Source: Phytophthora hibernalis (Eukaryota; Oomycota; Peronosporomycetes; Peronosporales; Peronosporaceae). From it: DNA of 64,000 nt. This document shows positions 56,815-64,000 of the stretch, one piece after another. How positions within the stretch are numbered: position 1 is the first letter of the stretch; every line of letters begins with the position of its first letter. A model generated the notes under the pieces. The model was not told the DNA's origin. It did not search any database and saw only the letters and a program-made list of their open reading frames with translations. The stretch is from assembly GCA_012656075.1 (NCBI GenBank), contig JAAKBF010000252.1, positions 124,001-188,000 on the forward strand, in the 5' to 3' direction. Position numbers and translations under genes: made by a program.

Positions 56815-57780
56815 CGCAGGGGTTGACCAGGTGGAAGTCGCTCTGCCAATGAGAGAGTAGAGGACGACGGTGGAAAACAACACGGGACAAGAAGGAGATG
56901 ATGGGAGGAAGGAGGAACTGAGAGTGGAAGGAGGACGGACGGGTCTAGTGGCGTTGGATTCTTTTGCTGCCACTTGGTCGGTCGAAGTAGCAATGGCTTC
57001 GCTCTCTGCGCGATGGAGAGGCTTCGGCCGACGGCAGCTGAGGAGGCTCTGCATTATTCATATGGTGTATTTGGCTTGGCGGATGCGGCGAAGGAAGGTC
57101 AAGAGTCATCGGAGTGGTGGTGGAGTCGAGTGGCTGTCCCGACCAGCTTTTCCAGGACGGGGATGAAGGCTTGCGACGGATGGCGAGGCGGATACGGTCC
57201 GTCAGTACTTCTTTATTTACAGCGAGGAAATGTAGGACTAATGCCATTTTGACCTTTAACAGCAAGGGGTTGTTGTGCCGCGCCCAGGTTTCACATATAC
57301 CAGTACACGTGATAAGCTTAGTAGCCATCCTTTAGTTCTACATGTAATGTGGTTGCTGCTGTGTTGCGGTCTCGTGGTCGGTGCCACATCCACATGTATG
57401 AGCCCACACTCGTCAATAGGAGCCGCACCGTAGGAGCGCACCAAGCAGCGACGCATGCACATGTTCATACTGTGCGTTTAGAAACAAGATGGCTACACGA
57501 CGAGCATTGGAATGTTGCTGCCTGACCTGGGTGCGGCTTCAGTGCGGGGGTCCATGTGCTGTGGTGTGCTGTGGGGTCAGCTCGGTGCGGTAGCACCCAG
57601 CTCAGCAAGTGAGGACAGCCTGAATTCCCTGCCTACATCGCTCTAGGTGGTCGCCGCCTCGAATTTGGCAGGTAAAGAGGAGCGAAAATCAATTTCATTT
57701 TGGTTGAAGTGGTGCCTCGGATCCGGGTGCGAACGAATCACTTGATTATTGACAATAATTTATGGAAGTGGATAAAGTCA
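56815..57780. other. 3' flank without a gene
   Basis: Probably the 3' untranslated region and spacer after the Cys/His repeat gene. Short open frames on both strands overlap and show no domain or codon pattern worth calling. Confidence 0.3.
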
Positions 57781-57827
57781 CACAATGAGTGCACGTACTC
57801 ATTGCACTCACACAATGAGTGCACGTA
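57781..57827. repeat. Terminal direct and inverted word repeats of MULE-c
   Basis: CACAATGAGTGCACGTA occurs at 57781-57797 and again at 57811-57827, a 30-base period, with an inverted version (TACTCATTGCACTC) between them. The word recurs inverted near 63044-63055. It may be a transposase-binding cluster. Confidence 0.75.
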
Positions 57828-57963
57828 AAAAAATCGTAAATAAAATACGGGACTGAAATAAAATCCCGAGAAATCAGCCAGCCATAAAAGTCAGAAAACA
57901 CCCCTCCTCCCCCTCTCCCGACGAATTTGAGCCTTTCATTTCGAAACACGCGCGAAAACCAGG

Positions 57964-59700
57964 ATGGCGAGTATCGCGTCGACTTCCGAGCCCGACAACG
58001 ATCCAGATGAAGACCAATCTCCGGAGGAGCACGTCCCTGCATCGTCAACTGCTCTCGCCCATGCCCCACATATGCGCGAGGACATGTTTGACAGCTGGGA
58101 GGCGTTTTTACGCGTTTTGATGCGCATCAAAAAGAGACTCGCCTGATCTTCAAAATGCACACGTCTACCAGCTCGGCAGCTAGAAATGCGGATCTCCAAC
58201 AGCGTGGCAAGGACACCCCTGAAACGTTCATTCCCGACTCGTTCGACAAGTACTACCGGAAGCTGGTATGTACACACAGTTGGACGCGACCCAGTCGATT
58301 GAAGGGCAAGCGGCACAACTACTTCGTGAAATCGACAGGATGCGCAGCGCGGATGATGGCAACGGTGGTGTGGAATGGTTCAAGAGGTTTTCAAGTAAAG
58401 GTTACGCAGCAGCATACCAAGCCCAATCACGCGCTGGACTCGGGATCGTATGGGAATCATCCCTCCAACCGTCGCGTCGAAGATGAAGACATGATTGACT
58501 TTGTGGACGAACTCCAAGCCGCCGGAGCTAAGAAGAAGCTGATATTGCAGTTCCTGAGAAGAGGACAGGTTCGCTACCCAATTTTCGGTTACTTGGTTAG
58601 CTATGTTCCTAATCGTTGCTTAGGCAAACATGTTACGCTGCGCGACGTTGCACAATATGGTTGCCAACCTGAAAGCAGCCCGACGCGGATCTATAACTGT
58701 CGAATCGAGATTGGAGGCAGGACTCCGCGATTTCTGCTCTCGCAAGGGTAACACGGCGACGATCTACGTCGACGATGACAAGCTGGCGCAGACAATTACT
58801 TTCTAGACCCATCATATGCGGCGGTTCTTTGAGGCCTCCCCAAGTGTTGATGGCGGATGCTACGTACAACACGAACGACGCCCGGTACAAGCTTTTCAGT
58901 TTGCAGGGAGAAGTGGAGTGGTTTTGGTCGTGTTGACGTCCCTCATTTGGGGAACACTACGAACTACCGGTAGTGCTGTTACAGCCTTGTTTTTTGTGCA
59001 TGATCGCATGTACAGTAGTAACTCCGTTCTGTGTTATTTAGATTGGAGGCAGCGTGGGATCATTTGAAGGACGTTCTGAAGCCTACGATGATGCTGGACG
59101 AGTGCGTTGATACGCTACTTTTCTTGCAATCGATCGCCGAGAGGGAGTATGCAAAGAAGATGACGGACGTTGGATACATGCGCTATGCCGGAGCGGACGC
59201 TGAGTTGCACAAGCTGTCAAAAGAGGTCAGCCATCACGCGTATGAATTGGTGGAGAAGCAGTATCGCATTGTCAGCGATCGCAAGACGCAGTATAAAACT
59301 CAAGAGATACAGCCGCATATGATTGAGATGGTATCAATGGTTGACAAGACCCGCAAGTACCATCTTGATACTAGGGTACGTACGCTGAAATGATAGTGCT
59401 AGACGAATAATGCTTGAGCGCTAACCAAGAGTATCATTATCTATGTGTAGACGTATCATTGTTCGTATCTTCATGAAAACGGAGCTTCTTCCTTGCCGAC
59501 ATGTGATCTACTGGCGTCTGCTTGCCGGTAAAAGTCCCATCCCGATGTCGCACATCCATCCTCGTTGGAGCCTTTCGTGTCATCTGAACCTTCCTGTCGA
59601 AGTGGAGGAAGAAGACGAAGTTGCGTGTGGATCGTTCCGCGTCCGTGATTCAACTTTGGGTCGACGCGTCACAAAGTGTTGAATGGAACCAACAAATTTT
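57964..59700 (+). pseudogene. MULE-c transposase remnant with SWIM finger
   Basis: The ATG at 57964 opens an acidic leader (MASIASTSEPDNDPDEDQS). After a one-base break at the T4 run near 58117 a FAR1/FLYWCH-like DNA-binding region follows: FDKYYRKLVCTHSW, KRHNYFVKSTGCAARM, QQHTKPNHALD. Another break near 58570 leads to HVTLRDV and, near 58850, ADATYNTNDARYKLF, the first Asp of the DDE triad. The rest of the catalytic domain is absent. From 59040 the post-catalytic helical part resumes (FLQSIAEREYAKKM), and about 59450-59510 gives the SWIM finger (CSCIFMKTELLPCRH). So the catalytic core is internally deleted. Confidence 0.75.
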
Positions 59701-60059
59701 GCACAGCGCACGCAGTTAGCACGCGCATTGCCGATATCATGAGCCGGAACGGAACTCCGGTGTTCAATCAAATGCTGGAGAGTCTCAGGCGCTTTGAATC
59801 GATTGTAACAGACGGTGAGGCGCCTTTCGTGCCAGAAGTTACTTCACGGGTGGACCAACTGTCCGACTTCAACCCGCTTTCGCAGATCTTGAATGAGAGT
59901 GCTGTCCCAATGACTCTGATAGCTGACGACACTGCATCTTCACACCGGGATAAAGAGAGGTATCTGCGGCCGAACATGCGGCTACGGGTGGTTCTGATAC
60001 TTGCAAGGAGTGTACGAAGACTCCGCCTGAAAGCACATGCGTGAAGGGACGCAAAGCAG

Positions 60060-60120
60060 AAGACACACAACAAGTCACACAATAAGTCACACAACTAGTG
60101 TGACTCAAGGTTTGGGTCAC
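60060..60120 (+). repeat. Short AGTCACACAA-type repeat in the MULE-c linker
   Basis: Three spaced copies of a 12-base unit (AGTCACACAAYA-like) and an inverted GTGTGACT occur at about 60063-60121. They are translated as a Ser-His-Thr repeat in one frame. Confidence 0.6.
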
Positions 60121-60704
60121 ACTGTCGAGGCGGGCATTGCTTGTCAAGACGCCACGGAAGACGTCGAGGTGCGCGATCTTCTGTCTAAGGAGACGGTGTC
60201 AACGATGGTGGACAGAGAGTTGAAACCTGTGATACCCTCCGTTAAGAGACCACACTCTGATGGCAGCCACGGCAGCTCAAGCTCCAGTGAAGCAAGCTCG
60301 TAGTTCGTCTTGAAAAGCACGAAAAACAGAGGCCGAAGCAACAAGTGAAAAAGAAACGGATGGTGGAATCCGGAAAGAGGCCAAACAACTCGTGCAAGGA
60401 ACGCTGTTGCCGGTTACAACACTCAGCAATGTTGCCAGGGTGTTAAATTCGTGGTACAGCTACGAATCCGCGCACGAGTTTTTATCCAGCTTTCGCGCAA
60501 AGATATTGGGACCCAGGAAACAAGTCACAGCCAAAGTGATTGCGCCCCCGAGTGCCTCAGCAGCGTCAAATTCGTGTTCACTGAAAAGTTCACGAAGAAG
60601 TGCTGCAAGCTGCTGAGTGCGTTCAAGAAATTTATGCCAGATCCGAAATTACCAGTTGGAGTGTTTCTAAGGTCGGAGTCATCACCGAAGAACAGTTGCA
60701 AATT

Positions 60705-61436
60705 ATGGTCGATTACCATGAAACCATGGAATCATTATTGGAAGTGTCGGACGCGATTGAGTGGATGGCTGCGACGTCGCTCAACAGACTCTTAATCCCC
60801 GAAGGTATGAACGAGTATGCCGAACTAGATAAAGCGAGAGGTACAGTCGCTATGCAGCAAGTGATTTTACTGATGTCGCGCGATTCACCCTTTGGACGGA
60901 TCTCCAACAAATCCTTGTTTCTCTTGAGGGAAGATTGCTGGCTCAATGACGACTGCATCATGCATGCAATGACAACACTTCAAGAAGAACATGAATCTAT
61001 TGGGATTATTTCGCCTGGTTTCAGCGGAACGGAGAGCATTGCAACGCAACACAAAGTCATCGCCGGTTCTCGTCCGTTCCAAGAACACAACACACATGTG
61101 TTGATGCCGATTCACATCAACAAAAACCACTGGTGTGGCGCCGTGTTTAACTTCAAGTCGACCCCGAAGACGATAACAGTTTTCGACCCTCAACAAAAGC
61201 CGAAGCAGTTCGAGAGATGTGAAGACATTATCAAGGCACTTTTTCCAGAGATGATAGCCATCATGGTCTTGCAACGAGAAGTGCAGTTGAAGCAGACTGA
61301 TGGACACAGCTGTGGGCCATTAGTTCTACTATTTTTCGAGTGCTCCGTGCGCGATATCGCTCTGCCAAAAGAGCCATCCAAGGCGCTGATGCGGTACTTT
61401 AGGTTGCGATATCTTTTGAAGTCTCTACATGTTTAA
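60705..61436 (+). CDS. MULE-c Ulp1/SENP-type (C48) cysteine protease domain
   Basis: An uninterrupted frame (open from about 60600; first ATG at 60705). The protease pattern is complete: LLREDCWLNDDCIMHAM (the W-L-x-D substrate-groove region), His in NKNHWCGAVFNFKS, Asp in TVFDPQQKP, and QTDGHSCGPLVLLFFE with the Gln and catalytic Cys. It ends YLLKSLHV. It follows the SWIM and linker parts on the same strand, as in MULE-b, and probably is the C-terminus of a fused element protein. It would cleave a SUMO-like or ubiquitin-like modifier; the substrate is unknown. Confidence 0.88.
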   Translation: MVDYHETMESLLEVSDAIEWMAATSLNRLLIPEGMNEYAELDKARGTVAMQQVILLMSRDSPFGRISNKSLFLLREDCWLNDDCIMHAMTTLQEEHESIGIISPGFSGTESIATQHKVIAGSRPFQEHNTHVLMPIHINKNHWCGAVFNFKSTPKTITVFDPQQKPKQFERCEDIIKALFPEMIAIMVLQREVQLKQTDGHSCGPLVLLFFECSVRDIALPKEPSKALMRYFRLRYLLKSLHV

Positions 61437-62803
61437 GAAAGAAGAGATGGTTTGGACTGGTTCTCATGCAATAATCGCGATAATCGAAGAACCCGTACAA
61501 TATCTATGTCTCAGTCTATAGCACCGTAGTATCTCTGGTCTAAGTGGCGACGCATGATAGAGGCGAAGCAATGTATCGTCGCGCCGATGTTCTCAACTGC
61601 AGAAAGTCACGCCACACACACAGCATACGACTCCGTGTTGTACGACTCTCGCTGCCGCTCTCAGTGGCGGTGAACCGACACAACACACCCACTGCTGATA
61701 GCCATCTCCCGTAGATCACTCGCGACATCTCGCACCGCCTAAGAGAGAAACTGCTCCTGCTCAGTATGCGCCTCGCATCTTCGTCTTGTCGGACGACATG
61801 CTGATCGCGGACCAGCCACCCGTCATGCAGATGGTCACAATGGTGCACGCTTGCGCTTCGCCATCCGAGCTGGGTCGCTGCCACGAAATGAAGCCATATG
61901 AATCTATTGGGATTATTTCGCCTGGTTTCAGCGGAACGGAGAGCATTGCAACGCAACACAAAGTCATCGCCGGTTCTCGTCCGTTCCAAGAACACAACAC
62001 ACATGTGTTGATGCCGATTCACATCAACAAAAACCACTGGTGTGGCGCCGTGTTTAACTTCAAGTCGACCCCGAAGACGATAACAGTTTTCGACCCTCAA
62101 CAAAAAGCCGAAGCAGTTCGAGAGATGTGAAGACATTATCAAGGCACTTTTTCCAGAGATGATAGCCATCATGGTCTTGCAACGAGAAGTGCAGTTGAAG
62201 CAGACTGATGGACACAGCTGTGGGCCATTAGTTCTACTATTTTTCGAGTGCTCCGTGCGCGATATCGCTCTGCCAAAAGAGCCATCCAAGGCGCTGATGC
62301 GGTACTTTAGGTTGCGATATCTTTTGAAGTCTCTACATGTTTAAGAAAGAAGAGATGGTTTGGACTGGTTCTCATGCATAATCGCGATAATCGAAGAACC
62401 CGTACAATATCTATGTCTCAGTCTATAGCACCGTAGTATCTCTGGTCTAAGTGGCGACGCATGATAGAGGCGAAGCAATGTATCGTCGCGCCGATGTTCT
62501 CAACTGCAGAAAGTCACGCCACACACACAGCATACGACTCCGTGTTGTACGACTCTCGCTGCCGCTCTCAGTGGCGGTGAACCGACACAACACACCCACT
62601 GCTGATAGCCATCTCCCGTAGATCACTCGCGACATCTCGCACCGCCTAAGAGAGAAACTGCTCCTGCTCAGTATGCGCCTCGCATCTTCGTCTTGTCGGA
62701 CGACATGCTGATCGCGGACCAGCCACCCGTCATGCAGATGGTCACAATGGTGCACGCTTGCGCTTCGCCATCCCGAGCTGGGTCGCTGCCACGAAATGAA
62801 GCC
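60991..62803 (+). repeat. 907-base tandem duplication of protease end and 3' flank
   Basis: Unit 1 is 60991-61897 and unit 2 is 61898-62803. They are almost identical. The differences I saw are one-base length changes: ACAAAAGCC against ACAAAAAGCC, ATGCAATAATC against ATGCATAATC, and CCATCCGAG against CCATCCCGAG. The unit begins inside the protease frame (ATGAATCTATTGGG) and ends at GAAATGAAGCC. Confidence 0.95.
61898..62343 (+). pseudogene. Truncated second copy of the MULE-c protease end
   Basis: Second unit of the tandem duplication. It lacks the start of the protease (the duplication begins about 95 codons after the ATG at 60705) and an extra A near 62102 shifts the frame just after the Asp box, though His, Asp and Cys boxes are all still present in two frames. 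Not expected to be functional. Confidence 0.85.
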
Positions 62804-63420
62804 CACAGCCCACATGATGCCGGTTGCACACTGTCTTTTCACAAAGTGTTGCCACTCCATCGACGACATTTGCGCAACACTGACGATCGCGCATACAGTT
62901 ATGTACGACATTCTTGCAACACTGGCGCTTGCACAAACACTTCCATGCTCTCCAGAATGTCAATAAACGTCGTACTTTTTGAAATTTATCCGGTATTTTA
63001 TTTCAGTGTGTGCCACAATTGTGACATTGTGCCTTTGTCGAAGGTACACTCATTGATGCGGTGGCTGATAGATGCACTTAAGTACGAAGGCACCAAACCA
63101 TTGTGTTACTCTAACATTGATCATAATTTATTGTAGGTTAAGTAAGCCTACTCCCAACTTGATTTTCGGGTGGCTGTCCATGATGATATCTAACCAATCA
63201 GTGCAAGCGCATGTGACATTATAGCCAATCATACCCGGCATCATCATTGTCCCAACGCCTTCCCAATTAAGGGAATTCACTGCCGTTATCAAATAATCTC
63301 ACATACAAAATTCAAATGTAAATATTACATTACTAATTAAAGGCCACAAATTCCCAATACAAATTTCATCGTTACTGTTGGTGGTTGAGCCTTCGTTTCA
63401 CTAACGTTATCATTGGAAAA
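62804..63420. other. Right end of MULE-c and flank, no gene seen
   Basis: 62804-63055 contains the right-end inverted words of MULE-c and short inverted CACAATTGTGACATTGTG. 63056-63420 is AT-rich with no convincing frame. Confidence 0.4.
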
Positions 63421-63429
63421 GATGCAGCG

Positions 63430-64000
63430 CGCGGCGATGGGACTTCACATCCCGCAAGGGACGGCAGGGTAGGAGGCAGCAGCGCTGAAGTGCTTCAGTG
63501 AATTCTTAGCTCCGGGTAATATGAATGAGGACTCTATTGCTAGCGTAGCTGAAGCGCTGGCTGCTCTTGGTGCTATCCCTAGTCAAAACTTTTACTCGCT
63601 GCTAACTGCTTTTCAATTTTCCTGCAAACTAAGCCAAGTGCTCGAGGAAGCTGCCTTGCTAAGCCACCGCTGTCGGCTATATATCACAAGTTGTTAACCT
63701 TTACGGGAGCGGTATCCTCAGCACCTATCCGACAGCAAGCGAATTGCAAAAATTCGCGACAAAATGGCCTCAACCATCGAGGAGCGAAATTTGCTTGCGG
63801 GCATGCAGACATGAGAAGCTCCAGGCTGCACGCTCGGCGACTTGCGTGTACTGGTGCGAAAAACGGCCATCAAGGAGGCTGGATCTGGCTACAAGAGTCT
63901 GCACGATGCTGCTGTACTAACGTTAATGTGGCATACGTTTGGACGAGCTATCGATACTTTCTTTGCTAGGAAGAATCAGCTTTCGATGTCGGCGTCGGGC
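63430..64000 (+). pseudogene. Decayed oomycete tyrosine-recombinase-like gene, runs off the right edge
   Basis: Plus-strand pieces in three frames read KCFSEFLAPGNMNEDSIAS, then NLYGSGILSTYPTASELQKF, then CTLGDLRVLVRKTAI followed by SLHDAAVLTLMWHTFGRAID and FARKNQLSMSASG at the edge. I associate this with a highly repeated oomycete family whose later part carries an HSFRRGGA-type box of tyrosine recombinases, but that part lies outside the window. Internal stops near 63695 and 63815 and frame changes mean it is broken. Confidence 0.4.

Larger units (their letters stand above)
57783..63055 (+). mobile_element. MULE-c: Mutator-like element with Ulp1-type protease and candidate terminal repeats
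   Basis: Candidate inverted ends: CAATGAGTGCAC at 57783-57794 against GTACACTCATTG at 63044-63055 (11 of 12 match), and further in a perfect 12-base pair, CTGAAATAAAAT at 57853-57864 and its complement at 62995-63006. Between them, on the plus strand, lie a DNA-binding domain, the start of a DDE domain, a SWIM finger, a linker and an intact C48 protease, then a 907-base tandem duplication. The element is about 5.3 kb. Most of the DDE domain is missing, so this copy cannot move by itself. The target duplication was not determined. Confidence 0.7.

Noticed and set aside
55672..57054. 460-residue minus-strand frame opposite the Cys/His repeat gene
   Set aside because: It is low-complexity Ala/Ser/Arg antisense to the repeat block; the plus strand shows regular Cys/His units.
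61540..62289. 249-residue minus-strand frame in the tandem duplication
   Set aside because: It is antisense to the protease end and crosses the duplication junction; the plus-strand frame has the clear protease motifs.

Overview
The window looks like nuclear DNA of an oomycete, most likely Phytophthora or a close relative. Introns are short (57-80 bases), often with GTACGT or GTGCGT donors. Conserved eukaryotic housekeeping genes are packed 100-200 bases apart, and transposons typical of oomycetes surround them (Crypton tyrosine recombinases, Mutator-like elements, a piggyBac-like miniature element). No bacterial operons, rRNA, CRISPR array or virus genes were seen.

Layout. Positions 1-2270: the 3'-truncated end of a conserved unknown gene on the minus strand and a 70-residue basic protein with a GC-AG intron. 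Positions 2300-14900: a transposon nest holding a decayed Crypton, a remnant Mutator-like element (MULE-a), a ~8 kb Mutator-like element (MULE-b), a 299-base TTAA-flanked miniature element and a 19-base tandem array. Positions 15170-56820: a gene-dense core. In order it holds an ABCA transporter, a GPI-type GH17 glucanase, TFIIH subunit TFB4, tryptophan synthase alpha, a TPR protein, RAD54 with a zinc-finger tail, a PPR protein, an SLC17-type transporter, kinesin-5, DBP9/DDX56 helicase, an unknown protein, a cationic amino acid transporter, proteasome ATPase Rpt4, a PPIL6-like cyclophilin, an Eyes-absent phosphatase, RNase H2 subunit C, ZNRD2, a sugar porter and a seven-repeat Cys/His protein. 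Positions 57780-63055: a third Mutator-like element (MULE-c) with candidate terminal inverted repeats and an internal 907-base tandem duplication. From about 63430 a decayed oomycete tyrosine-recombinase-like gene begins and runs off the right edge.

Two themes stand out. First, three unrelated-looking Mutator-like copies share one architecture on one coding strand: DNA-binding domain, DDE transposase, SWIM zinc finger, linker, and a Ulp1/SENP-type (C48) cysteine protease. The protease is the best-preserved part in two of them. Each of the first two copies also carries its own short DNA word repeated through introns and ends (AATCATGG in MULE-a, GCAACGTT in MULE-b), which may be transposase-binding sites. 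Second, many otherwise well-conserved housekeeping genes are broken by one missing base, often in a homopolymer. Where exons can be placed, restoring those bases makes the coding length an exact multiple of three. Consensus indel errors in the assembly explain this better than mass pseudogenisation.

Functionally, the core genes serve DNA repair and genome integrity (RAD54, RNase H2C, TFIIH), ribosome biogenesis (DBP9), protein turnover (Rpt4), mitosis (kinesin-5), cell wall remodelling (GH17) and transport. They are unrelated neighbours, not a pathway. Several pairs are head-to-head and probably share promoters.
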